A DNA stretch of 64,000 nt, from NCBI GenBank assembly GCA_963815295.1, contig CAWFFZ010000008.1:1922001-1986000 (forward strand), read 5' to 3'. Of this stretch, positions 55,047-62,795 are shown piece after piece. The DNA is from JACDHG01 sp963815295 (lineage in GTDB: Bacteria > Actinomycetota > Actinomycetes > Propionibacteriales > Nocardioidaceae). The position numbers and the translations under genes are program-made. Each line of letters opens with the position of its first letter. Positions within the stretch are counted from its first letter, which is position 1. The notes under the pieces were generated by a model. It saw nothing but the letters and a program-made list of their open reading frames with translations. It was not told the DNA's origin and searched no databases.

Positions 55047-56212
55047 CGGAAGACGAACAGAGCCGAGGTACGTCGCCCGACGACCAGACCGGCACCGCCG
55101 ACTCCGCCCCCGCAGACGCACCGCCCTCAGAGCCCAGCAAGGCGCCAGCCAAGCGGCCCCGCAAACGCAGACCGAACTTCTTCCGCCGGCACCTGATACT
55201 CACGTCGCTCGGCGTCATCGTGGTACTCCTAGTGTCGCTCGCCGGCGGCTTTGCCTGGTGGGCGAACCAGCAGCTCGCCAGCATCCCGCGGGTCGAGGCA
55301 GGCATCGAAGTGCAGCCGGGCAAGGACCACAACGAGGGTGGCAAGCCGCTCAACATCTTGATGCTCGGCCTCGACAATGGGAACTCAGGAGAGTCCGTTG
55401 CCGACGATCTCGCCGACGGCGAATGGACACCGGGACTGCATCGCAGCGACACGATCATGGTGCTCCACGTGCCCGCCAACCGGGACTCTGCCCAGCTCGT
55501 GTCGATTCCTCGCGATACCTGGGTCAAGATCGACGGCTACCCATCTAGCGACGGTTACGCCAAGATCAACGCCGCTTTCTCCTACGGCGGGCCAGCCCTC
55601 GCCGTCACAACGGTCCAGGACGTCACTAACCTCACGTTCGACCACGTGGCGATGATCGACTGGGACGGCTTCCGCGACCTGTCCACGGCCGTCGGCGGAG
55701 TTCGCATCTATATCCCGCAGACCTTCACATCCAGACAGCTTGTCTGGGAGGAGGGGTGGCAGACCATCGAGGGCGAGCGGGCCCTGCAGTACGTACGCAC
55801 GCGTTACGACCTTCCCGGAGACAAGGAGTCCGACTTCGGCCGCATCGCGCGTCAGCAGAACTTCTTGCGCGCGCTGATGGGCCAGGTGATGTCGCCTTCG
55901 ACGACACGCAATCCGTTCAGGCTTAGGTCGGTATTGTCGACGGTCACCGGGTTCCTCACCGTCGACAAGACTTGGGACACCGACGAGATGCGCAACCTCG
56001 CGCTGTCGTTGAGAAACCTGCGTCCCCCCGACGTGCAGTTCATCACGGCACCGTTCGAGTCCTACGGCACTAGCTCCGACGGGCAGAGCTATGTGCGCTT
56101 GGCGGCGTCGTCGACCCGGGAGCTCTTCCGCGCGGTTGCCGATGGCGATCTGAAAAGCTACATCGCCGAGCATCCAGAGGACCGGCTAGCCAGTCCTACC
56201 CGGGTCAACTAG
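55043..56212 (+). CDS. LytR-CpsA-Psr (LCP) family ligase
   Basis: A 389-residue protein has a Pro-rich cytoplasmic N-terminus, a membrane helix at about residues 51-74 (LILTSLGVIVVLLVSLAGGF) and an extracellular LCP domain: NILMLGLDNGNSG, HRSDTIMVLHVPANRDSAQL, SIPRDTWVKIDGYPSSDGYA and RALQYVRTRYDLPGDKESDF (Arg/Asp catalytic block). LCP enzymes transfer undecaprenyl-linked polymers to peptidoglycan or other wall acceptors. It is translationally coupled to the BY-kinase. It is intact. Confidence 0.93.
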   Translation: MTEDEQSRGTSPDDQTGTADSAPADAPPSEPSKAPAKRPRKRRPNFFRRHLILTSLGVIVVLLVSLAGGFAWWANQQLASIPRVEAGIEVQPGKDHNEGGKPLNILMLGLDNGNSGESVADDLADGEWTPGLHRSDTIMVLHVPANRDSAQLVSIPRDTWVKIDGYPSSDGYAKINAAFSYGGPALAVTTVQDVTNLTFDHVAMIDWDGFRDLSTAVGGVRIYIPQTFTSRQLVWEEGWQTIEGERALQYVRTRYDLPGDKESDFGRIARQQNFLRALMGQVMSPSTTRNPFRLRSVLSTVTGFLTVDKTWDTDEMRNLALSLRNLRPPDVQFITAPFESYGTSSDGQSYVRLAASSTRELFRAVADGDLKSYIAEHPEDRLASPTRVN

Positions 56213-56807
56213 AGCTCGTGAGCGCACGCGCGACCACCAAGCACGCCTGGTAGATGAGGTCTGCCGTTTCACGATGCGCCGCCTCCCCCTGGCCATAGGG
56301 GTCGGGGAGATCGTAGGTGAGCAGGTGGGATTCGCCGCGGCAGGCGGCCGCACGACGTACGACGTCATGCGCCCCCTCGGCGGATGCTCGCACCTGCGGC
56401 ACTTCCGAGACGAGATGCGCGAACTCCAACAACGTGAACGTACGACGCAGGGCCTCCGGAGCTTCGACCAGCACGGCGCGTCGGTGCTCCAGGGTGGCAG
56501 TCAGCACCAGGTCGGCTTCCAATGCTTCGGCCCCTTGGAAACTGTGAGAGCGGAACTCACCAGGGTCACCGCCGAGCCGCCGCAACTCCGCGGCAGCCAT
56601 CGCGTCCATCGGCGCATCAACCCAACCGAACACGCCCGCGCTCGACACTGCGAAGTTGGGTTGTGGACCCGGCGCGGCGGCTAGGGCTGCACGAAGTACG
56701 TGCTCGGCAAGCGGTGAGCGGCAGATGTTCGCCGTACACACGACCAGGATCACGAACGTCCCCGGGCGGCTGCCGGTGGGCTCGCGGGTCATGTCGGTGG
56801 GGACCAT
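56205..56807 (-). CDS. Low-molecular-weight protein-tyrosine phosphatase
   Basis: A 200-residue phosphatase with the N-terminal P-loop VVCTANICRSPLAEHVLR (CX5R; Ala replaces the usual Gly of CxGNxCRS) and the general-acid region YDLPDPYGQGEAAHRETADL. It is of the Wzb/YwlE class. Next to a BY-kinase, it probably removes phosphate from the Tyr cluster and so completes the Wzc/Wzb switch, although it is encoded on the opposite strand and its stop overlaps the LCP stop by 8 bases. The start overlaps the upstream BNR-repeat gene by 19 bases. Confidence 0.9.
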   Translation of the reverse strand: MVPTDMTREPTGSRPGTFVILVVCTANICRSPLAEHVLRAALAAAPGPQPNFAVSSAGVFGWVDAPMDAMAAAELRRLGGDPGEFRSHSFQGAEALEADLVLTATLEHRRAVLVEAPEALRRTFTLLEFAHLVSEVPQVRASAEGAHDVVRRAAACRGESHLLTYDLPDPYGQGEAAHRETADLIYQACLVVARALTSSS

Positions 56808-57703
56808 GTTTGGCCTCCGTCATCACTGACGAACAGCTGATCGTCGACCTGGGCCACGACTTGGTTGCCGTTCGTGGCAATCGCCTCGGGTTCATCGCCT
56901 TCCAGGCAGCCACTCCGTCGCCACGTCTGTCCGTTGTCGTTGGTGGTCACCACGCGTGCCGCACACCCGTCGTCGGTCGCGAGCGCAAGTCCCGTGGACG
57001 CATTCTCGAAGCTCAACGCCGCCAGCCCATCGATGTGTCCCGTTGTCGACCACGTTGTCCCAGCATTAGTGCTCACCCGCACATCGCCGTTTTCGCAAGC
57101 GGCATACGCGAGTGTGACATCGAGCGGCGCAAGGGAGATGCCCACACAGCCAAGGCGGCGCGGGCCGCCCGGTGCGTGAACCCGCCCGTCGCCCACAGTG
57201 GGGCTGAGGTGCCAGGCTCCTCTGCTTCCCGGCGAGCGAACCCAGGACTCGCCGAGGTCACCTGAACGCTGCACGGCTGCCACACACGTCTCGCCGGTCT
57301 CGACGATCCACAGATCCGATCGCGAGACGGCGACGACCCTGACCACCTGGGCGACCGCTCTCAATGCCGTCTCGAAGGTCTGCCCGCCGTCTGTCGACAC
57401 TTCGATGGATCCACTCTCGCCGGCTTGGCAGTCACCCGTCGTCGCCCGGAGCACGACCCCGCCGACCCCAATCGACAGAAGGGTGTTTGACCTCTCGGGC
57501 GGCGGCGGCTCGGTGTTTGATGTGTTCGGCTGTGTGGGTGTGGTGGCCGGAGTCGTGCTGTCGCCGTCCGACGTGAGCGTGGACGTGCTGAGTCCGCCGT
57601 CAGTGCTCGCTGGCTGGCGGACATGGCGGACGGCGAGCGCCACGAGCACGATGTCCAGGACCACGAACGCAATGACGAGAGCGACTTTCACGTGTAGTCG
57701 CAT
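56789..57703 (-). CDS. Membrane-anchored BNR-repeat (sialidase-fold) protein
   Basis: A 304-residue protein with an N-terminal membrane anchor (VKVALVIAFVVLDIVLVALA), a Ser/Thr/Pro-rich linker, and a beta-propeller domain with five BNR/Asp-box units: STDGGQTFETA, SGDLGESWVRS, STNAGTTWSTT, TNDNGQTWRRS, SDDGGQTWSPP. Such propellers bind glycans or proteins; no catalytic glycosidase residues can be assigned. ATG 57703 has GGAG six bases upstream. It overlaps the phosphatase gene by 19 bases, so both are probably one operon at the edge of the glycan locus. Confidence 0.82.
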   Translation of the reverse strand: MRLHVKVALVIAFVVLDIVLVALAVRHVRQPASTDGGLSTSTLTSDGDSTTPATTPTQPNTSNTEPPPPERSNTLLSIGVGGVVLRATTGDCQAGESGSIEVSTDGGQTFETALRAVAQVVRVVAVSRSDLWIVETGETCVAAVQRSGDLGESWVRSPGSRGAWHLSPTVGDGRVHAPGGPRRLGCVGISLAPLDVTLAYAACENGDVRVSTNAGTTWSTTGHIDGLAALSFENASTGLALATDDGCAARVVTTNDNGQTWRRSGCLEGDEPEAIATNGNQVVAQVDDQLFVSDDGGQTWSPPT

Positions 57704-57839
57704 CAGACTCCGCTTCGCTCGACAGCCATCGTCCGTCACCAGGAGTGTAGGTGCTGGCCACAGACAGTGGTCATCCGTCGGCGTGCGGCGCGGCGACATC
57801 ACCCGGCCGCGAGCGCTGGTGTGCTCGCGGTCCCCGGTG

Positions 57840-57888
57840 TTGCGTCCGTGCAAGTGGTTGCTGGGGCAGCCGCGTCTACGGACGTTGC
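57840..57888 (+). repeat. 49-nt stem-loop repeat, copy 1
   Basis: Begins TTGCGTCCGTGCAAGTGGTT and ends GTCTACGGACGTTGC. Outer arms CGTCCGT and ACGGACG pair, and an inner hairpin (GTTGC/GCAGC with loop TGGG) forms between them. A half copy, TTGCGTCCGTGCA, follows at 57902-57914. Located between the BNR gene and the GNAT gene. Confidence 0.7.
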
Positions 57889-57947
57889 GGAGTTCCGGTT
57901 GTTGCGTCCGTGCAGCCAGCGGCGGCGATGTGACATGCTCGCCGGCG

Positions 57948-58769
57948 ATGGCCTCACCCCCTGACCTGCTCAGCCGGATCGAGCGGTACTACGACGCCGT
58001 CCCGCGCTCGCGTACGCGGGTCGAGGAGGTGGGTCCGTTCACGTTGTTCGTGGCGGAGTCGGGCTGGCCGTACTACGCGCGGCCACGCCTCGGCGGCAGC
58101 GCCGACTTCGAGCCCGCCGACGTACGCGCGGTGCTGGCTCGCCAGGCTGAGCTGGCCGTGCCACAGGCGCTCGAGTGGATGCACGAGCGTGCGCCGAGTC
58201 TGCTCGACGTGGCCCGCGGCGCAGGTATGTCGGTCGAGCTCTGCCCGCTACTCGCGCTCGAAGGCGACCCGCATGGTGGGGCAGGTTCCGCCCGGATGCT
58301 CCACGCCGCCGAGCCCGACCAGATCGCCCTGTCGCGCGCGGCCGTGTCGGTGGGGTTTGCTCATCCGGGGACGGCACGGGGAGACGGTGGCATCGAAGCG
58401 CGCGACGCCGCACTCGGGCTGGACACAACCCACACCACGGTCGACGAGCTCAGCCTCTCGCTCATGCGGGCTGGAGCCTTGTGCCAAGCGGCCGTCTATG
58501 CCACCGAGGCTCCCGAGCTTGGCCCGGTGGGTGGCGGTAGCTATTCCGCGGTCGACGACGTAGCCGAGATCGCCGGGGTGGCGGTCCTACCGGCGTACCG
58601 ACGCCGTGGGCTCGGAGCTCAGGTGACGTACGTCCTGGCAAGCGACGCGCTCAGCCGTGGTGTGACGACGGTGTTCTGCTCCGCGGAGTCAGACGACGTC
58701 GCTCGGGTCTACGAGGGCATCGGTTTCCGGCGGGTGGGCACCGCCTGCATCGCCAAACTCGCGTCCTAG
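57948..58769 (+). CDS. GNAT-family N-acetyltransferase
   Basis: A 273-residue protein: an N-terminal about 130 residues of unknown fold (LLSRIERYYDAVPRSRTRVE, TLFVAESGWPYYARPRLG) and a C-terminal GNAT domain with AEIAGVAVLPAYRRRGLGAQ (the RxxGxG/A acetyl-CoA loop) and VFCSAESDDVARVYEGIGFR (N...Y..GF-type end). The substrate is unknown. It is flanked by copies of the 49-nt stem-loop. A longer open frame continues upstream, but the coding signal begins only at ATG 57948. Confidence 0.82.
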   Translation: MASPPDLLSRIERYYDAVPRSRTRVEEVGPFTLFVAESGWPYYARPRLGGSADFEPADVRAVLARQAELAVPQALEWMHERAPSLLDVARGAGMSVELCPLLALEGDPHGGAGSARMLHAAEPDQIALSRAAVSVGFAHPGTARGDGGIEARDAALGLDTTHTTVDELSLSLMRAGALCQAAVYATEAPELGPVGGGSYSAVDDVAEIAGVAVLPAYRRRGLGAQVTYVLASDALSRGVTTVFCSAESDDVARVYEGIGFRRVGTACIAKLAS

Positions 58770-58787
58770 GAGGCCGACACCCGCATG

Positions 58788-58836
58788 TTGCGTCCGTGCA
58801 AGTGGCTGCTGGGGCAGCCGCTGCTACGGACGTTGC
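58788..58836 (+). repeat. 49-nt stem-loop repeat, copy 2
   Basis: Differs from copy 1 at only a few positions. The inner hairpin GTGGCTGC/GCAGCCGC (one G-U) with loop TGGG and the outer stem CGTCCGT/ACGGACG are both preserved. It lies in the gap between the convergent GNAT and leuA genes, so it may also terminate transcription. Confidence 0.72.
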
Positions 58837-58849
58837 CGCGCCTCCTCTG

Positions 58850-58898
58850 TCGCGTCCGTGCAAGTGGCTGCTGGGGCGGCCACTGCTACGGACGTTGC
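58850..58898 (+). repeat. 49-nt stem-loop repeat, copy 3
   Basis: Third copy, 14 bases after copy 2. Changes in the inner stem (GGCGGCCACT for GGCAGCCGCT) keep most of the pairing. It ends 5 bases before the leuA stop. Confidence 0.72.
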
Positions 58899-58903
58899 CG
58901 GGC

Positions 58904-60607
58904 CTAGGAGGCGCGGTTGACGGCGGAGATGACGGCCTTGAGTGAGGCGGTGACGATGTTGGCGTCGAGGCCAACTCCCCACAGGATCTGCTCACCGATG
59001 GCGCATTCGACGTACGCCGCCGCAGTCGCGTCTCCACCCGACGACAGGGCGTGCTCGGCGTAGTCGAGGACCCTGACGTCATACCCGAGGCGGTTGATCG
59101 CCTCTACGAAGGCCGCGATCGGGCCATTGCCTTCGCCATGCAGGGCATGCGGCACCCCGTCGACGTACACGTTCACCTCGAGGGCGTCGCGCTCCCCCGC
59201 TGCCGACGAGGTGTGCACAGAGTTGAGGCTCAGTGGCGTACGTCGGTCGAGGTACTCAGCGCAGAACGACGCCCAGATCTCCTCGCCCGATATCTCGCCG
59301 CCGTCTTCGTCGGTGCGGATCTGGACGACGCGGCTGAACTCGATCTGCAGCCGACGAGGAAGGTCGAGCTTGTGCTCGGCTCGAAGGATGTAGGCGACGC
59401 CGCCCTTGCCTGACTGGGAGTTGACGCGGATGACGGCCTCGTAGGAGCGTCCGACATCCATTGGGTCGATCGGAAGGTAGGGCGCCTTCCACGGCAGCTC
59501 GCGGACGGGGACGCCCGCGTCGTGGGCCTCCTTGTCGAGCGCCTCGAGCCCTTTCTTGATCGCGTCTTGGTGCGAGCCCGAGAACGCCGTGTAGACGAGG
59601 TCGCCGGCGTACGGGTGACGTGGATGCACCGGTAGCCCGGTGCAGTACTCGACCGTGCGGCGGATCTCGTCGATGTCAGAGAAGTTGATCTTGGGGTCGA
59701 TCCCCTGGCTGAACAGGTTCAGGCCCAGCGTGACCAGGCAGACATTGCCCGTGCGCTCGCCGTGGCCGAAGAGGCAGCCCTCGACCCGGTCAGCACCGGC
59801 CATCATCGCCAGCTCCGTGGCGGCCACTGCCGTGCCTCGGTCGTTGTGCGGGTGCAGCGAAACGACGGAGTGCTCGCGTCGGGTCAGCTGGCTCGCGAAC
59901 CACTCGATCTGGTCGGCGTAGACATTCGGCGTCGACATCTCGACCGTGGCAGGCAGGTTGAGAATGATCTCGCGGCCCGGCCCCGCCTGCCATACATCGG
60001 TGACGGCCTCGCATACCTCGATGGCGAAGTCGGGCTCGGTGTCAGTGAAGATCTCCGGGCTGTACTGGTAGCCCACGTCGACACCGTGCAGGTACTCGTC
60101 GGCGTACTTCATCACGATCTCGGTGCCGCGTGTCGCGATCGCGCGGCACTCGTCACGATCGACGCCGAAGACGACCCGGCGAAACAGCGGGGCGGTCGCG
60201 TTGTAGAGGTGCACATTCGCGTGCGTGGCGCCGACGAGACTCTGCACGGTGCGTTCGATCAAGTCCTCGCGGGCCTGGGTCAGCACGGAGATCGTCACGT
60301 CGTCGGGGATCGTGCCGCCCTCGATCAGCTGGCGGACGAAGTCGAAGTCGAACGCGCTTGCCGACGGGAAACCGACCTCAATCTCCTTGTAGCCCATGCG
60401 GACCAGCAGCTCGAACATGCGGAGCTTGCGGCCCGGCGTCATCGGCTCGATTAAGGCCTGGTTGCCGTCGCGGAGGTCGGTCGACAGCCAGCGCGGAGCC
60501 TGGGTCACGGTTGCGGTCGGCCAGCGGCGGTTCGGCAGGTCGACGGGCGGGAAGGCGCGGTAGCGACCGAACGGCATACCGCTGGGTTGCTGCGGGTGGA
60601 TGGCCAT
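58904..60607 (-). CDS. leuA: 2-isopropylmalate synthase
   Basis: A 567-residue enzyme that condenses acetyl-CoA with 2-oxoisovalerate, the first committed step to leucine. N-terminal TIM barrel: WLSTDLRDGNQALIEPMTPG, VGFPSASAFDFDFVRQLIE, SLHPHNDRGTAVAATELAMM (metal HxH), EGCLFGHGERTGNVCLVTL. The C-terminal LeuA dimer/regulatory domain (about 430-567) is complete, so leucine feedback should be intact. This long form is the actinobacterial type. Transcription or translation is probably controlled by the Leu-rich leader peptide upstream. Confidence 0.96.
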   Translation of the reverse strand: MAIHPQQPSGMPFGRYRAFPPVDLPNRRWPTATVTQAPRWLSTDLRDGNQALIEPMTPGRKLRMFELLVRMGYKEIEVGFPSASAFDFDFVRQLIEGGTIPDDVTISVLTQAREDLIERTVQSLVGATHANVHLYNATAPLFRRVVFGVDRDECRAIATRGTEIVMKYADEYLHGVDVGYQYSPEIFTDTEPDFAIEVCEAVTDVWQAGPGREIILNLPATVEMSTPNVYADQIEWFASQLTRREHSVVSLHPHNDRGTAVAATELAMMAGADRVEGCLFGHGERTGNVCLVTLGLNLFSQGIDPKINFSDIDEIRRTVEYCTGLPVHPRHPYAGDLVYTAFSGSHQDAIKKGLEALDKEAHDAGVPVRELPWKAPYLPIDPMDVGRSYEAVIRVNSQSGKGGVAYILRAEHKLDLPRRLQIEFSRVVQIRTDEDGGEISGEEIWASFCAEYLDRRTPLSLNSVHTSSAAGERDALEVNVYVDGVPHALHGEGNGPIAAFVEAINRLGYDVRVLDYAEHALSSGGDATAAAYVECAIGEQILWGVGLDANIVTASLKAVISAVNRAS

Positions 60608-60631
60608 GGGATGAACCTTCGAGGAGAGGGA

Positions 60632-60692
60632 CGTCGCCGAGACAACAGCAACTCCGCGACGAGGTGGTCCGGCTCAGCGAACCCCGTCGCGG
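60632..60692 (-). promoter_or_regulatory. leuA attenuator: mutually exclusive hairpins
   Basis: On the minus-strand RNA, CCGCGACGGGGT (60692-60681) pairs with ACCTCGTCGCGG (60665-60654) over 12 bases with one G-U, with the leader stop codon in its loop. The second arm can instead pair CGTCGC with GCGACG further down (60637-60632). The first arm starts just after the Leu codons, so a ribosome stalled there would prevent the first hairpin. Whether termination or ribosome access is regulated is not clear. Confidence 0.6.
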
Positions 60693-60724
60693 CAAGCAAG
60701 GAGCAGCGCGTGCACGACCTTCAT
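60674..60724 (-). CDS. Leucine leader peptide (16 aa) of leuA
   Basis: A 16-codon frame reads MKVVHALLLACRDGVR, with three consecutive Leu codons (CTG CTC CTT) at residues 7-9, 67 bases upstream of leuA. CTT is rare in this GC-rich DNA. A TAGCCT -10-like box lies nine bases before the ATG, so the message may be almost leaderless. Starved of leucyl-tRNA, ribosomes would stall at the Leu run, immediately before the 5' arm of the attenuator hairpin. Confidence 0.7.
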   Translation of the reverse strand: MKVVHALLLACRDGVR

Positions 60725-60796
60725 GGTGGTCTCAGGCTAACACCGGCACGTCGCAAACCTGTTGCTGTGGGGTCAATGAGCCCGTTGGATGCGGGT

Positions 60797-61807
60797 ATGA
60801 CGATCGAGCCCGTCGACCCACTCGACCTTGACGCCGCGACTGCAGAGCGCTGCGCAGCGATCATCAACCGTGACTGGGCAACACACGTGTCGACACAAGC
60901 TCCGTGGACCGGACCCAACTTCGCCGCGCTGGCGCGTTTCACCCACGACGACAGACCGTTCGACCACATGTGGTTGGCACGTGTTGGCGACGACCTAGTC
61001 GGCTACGCGAGTGTCGACTTCCCGCGCTGGGACAACCCCCATATGGCGCTGGTCATCTGCCACGTCGACCCCGATCATCAGGGCCGCGGCATTGGAACTG
61101 CCCTGCTGGAAGCCCAGGTCGACGCGACGCGGTCTGCCGGACGCTCGATGCTCCTCACGTACGGTTTCCTCGACTCTCCGGTGCAGAAGCTGCTCACCCT
61201 GCAAGGCTTCGAGGTCGCGATGACCTCGGCGCAACGCCGGCTCCGCCCTGCCGAGCTCAACTACACCCTGATCCAGAGGTATGCCGACGAAGCGGCGGCC
61301 CACGCGACCGACTACGAGCTCATCCGGCTCGCCGGGGCAGCACCTTCTGACTGGTTGCCCGAGCTCACGTCGCTGTTCGAGTCGATCAGTGACGCCCCGC
61401 TCGAGGGCATGGATCTCACCGATGACGTGTTCCCGGTGGAGCGAATTGAGCGCCTTGAGCGCGCTATGGCCAACCGGCAGCAGAAGCTGTATCGGCTGAT
61501 GGCGCGTCACAAGTCATCGGGTGAGTGGGCCGGGCACACCATCGTCTGCGTCGACGGCCATCGCCCCGGCCTGGCGTTCCAGGAGGACACGACGGTTGTC
61601 GGCAGCCATCGCGGCCACCGGCTTGGCATGTTGCTCAAGGCCAGCATGCTGCTGTGGCTGCGCGAGGCTCATCCGGAGCTCGAGATCATCGACACCTTCA
61701 ACGCCGAGTCCAACAAACACATGATCGCCATCAACGACAAGCTCGGCTGCACCATCAGTGCGCGCGGCTGTGCCCTCCAACGTCATCTCGACGTAGACGA
61801 CCGCTGA
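60797..61807 (+). CDS. Tandem GNAT-family acetyltransferase
   Basis: A 336-residue protein with two GNAT domains. Domain 1 (about residues 1-150) has ALVICHVDPDHQGRGIGTAL with the acetyl-CoA loop; domain 2 (about 170-336) has TTVVGSHRGHRLGMLLKASM, with IDTFNAESNKHMIAINDKLG at the C-terminal fold. The layout is like the tandem GNATs of actinobacteria (MshD is one example), but specific residues for mycothiol synthase cannot be claimed. ATG 60797 is chosen; ATG 60776 in frame is the alternative. It is divergent from leuA. Confidence 0.82.
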   Translation: MTIEPVDPLDLDAATAERCAAIINRDWATHVSTQAPWTGPNFAALARFTHDDRPFDHMWLARVGDDLVGYASVDFPRWDNPHMALVICHVDPDHQGRGIGTALLEAQVDATRSAGRSMLLTYGFLDSPVQKLLTLQGFEVAMTSAQRRLRPAELNYTLIQRYADEAAAHATDYELIRLAGAAPSDWLPELTSLFESISDAPLEGMDLTDDVFPVERIERLERAMANRQQKLYRLMARHKSSGEWAGHTIVCVDGHRPGLAFQEDTTVVGSHRGHRLGMLLKASMLLWLREAHPELEIIDTFNAESNKHMIAINDKLGCTISARGCALQRHLDVDDR

Positions 61808-61815
61808 CTGCCGGG

Positions 61816-61859
61816 GTCTCGACAAGCTCGACCGCTGAGTTGCGCTCGACCGGCGGAGG
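61816..61859. repeat. Short dispersed TCGA-rich repeat
   Basis: CTCGACAAGCTCGACCGCTG and CGCTCGACCGGCGGAGG match the second half of the element at 4486-4508. It lies between the GNAT gene and the lipoprotein gene. Confidence 0.45.
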
Positions 61860-61900
61860 GTCGCGGGGACGGCTGGCTGTGTCACCTACAGTTGGCGCTG

Positions 61901-62767
61901 ATGACCGTCTCCTGGCTGCAGCCCGCCCTGCGGCCGCTGGCCGTTGGCCTCGGCGTCGTCATCCTGGCCGCCGGCTGCTCGGCCAACAGCGAGCCCAACG
62001 CGAACGACGACGGGTCCGACAAGAGCTCGTCGTCGAGTCCCCCGGGGACGAAGACCCCGCCGCCCCCGCCCCCTCCCGAGACGGGCAGCTGCCGCGACCT
62101 GGGTTTCAGCGACATTGGTCGCTACTCCAATACCACGGCCACGCTCCCGTGCGACGAGCCCCACACGGCATACACGTTTGCTGTGAAAACCCTGCCGTCC
62201 GACATCGCGTTCGAAGGTGTGCAGATCAAGAACGACGCCATCCAGCAGCAAGCCGGCGAGTCATGCCTTGATGAGTTCGTGAAGTACGTCGGAGGAGACG
62301 CCGCGACGCGAGCGCGAGTGCGACTGACAGTGACGTACTTCCTCCCCGACCAACGCGGGTTCGACCGCGGAGCGCACTGGGTCCGCTGCGACGTCATCGC
62401 GCTGCAGGCAGAGCAGATCCTTGCTGACCTCCCTCCCAAGCTCGAAGGGTTGCTCGACGACGACTCGGCCATCGACAACTACGGCCTGTGTTCGACGGGC
62501 GAGCCCGGCACCGAGAAGTCGACCATGGTCATGTGCAACCAGGAGCACACCTACCGCGCGATCGCCGCACTCCGGCTCGGCTCGACCAACGAAAGCTACC
62601 CGGGCGAGTCAGTCACGAATACCGACGGCAAGCAGCGATGCGAGGATCTGATCATCGACTTACTCGACGAAGACAGCGGGTTCACGTTCAGTTGGACGTT
62701 CCCGACGCCCGCCGACTGGCACGAGGGACAACGTTTCGGCTACTGCTGGAACAAGACCAGGGGCTGA
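61901..62767 (+). CDS. Septum-formation-family-like lipoprotein 1
   Basis: A 288-residue exported lipoprotein: signal peptide with lipobox LAAGC at about residues 24-28, then a low-complexity Ser/Pro linker (GTKTPPPPPPPETGSC), then two similar Cys-rich domains. The segments LPCDEPHTAYTFAV, GESCLDEFVKYVGG and HWVRCDVIAL in domain 1 and VMCNQEHTYRAIAALRLG, QRCEDLIIDLLDEDSGF and CWNKTRG in domain 2 follow the CxxPHxxE...C...C...W pattern of the septum formation family (PF13845-type). The role in this organism is unknown. Followed by a paralogue 28 bases later. Confidence 0.8.
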   Translation: MTVSWLQPALRPLAVGLGVVILAAGCSANSEPNANDDGSDKSSSSSPPGTKTPPPPPPPETGSCRDLGFSDIGRYSNTTATLPCDEPHTAYTFAVKTLPSDIAFEGVQIKNDAIQQQAGESCLDEFVKYVGGDAATRARVRLTVTYFLPDQRGFDRGAHWVRCDVIALQAEQILADLPPKLEGLLDDDSAIDNYGLCSTGEPGTEKSTMVMCNQEHTYRAIAALRLGSTNESYPGESVTNTDGKQRCEDLIIDLLDEDSGFTFSWTFPTPADWHEGQRFGYCWNKTRG

Positions 62768-62795
62768 TCCTTTCGCACGGCATAATCAACCGGTG

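Noticed and set aside
57900..58898. CRISPR-like array from the regularly repeated 49-nt elements
   Set aside because: Spacing is irregular (900 bases, then 14), elements are palindromic stem-loops and no cas genes are present.
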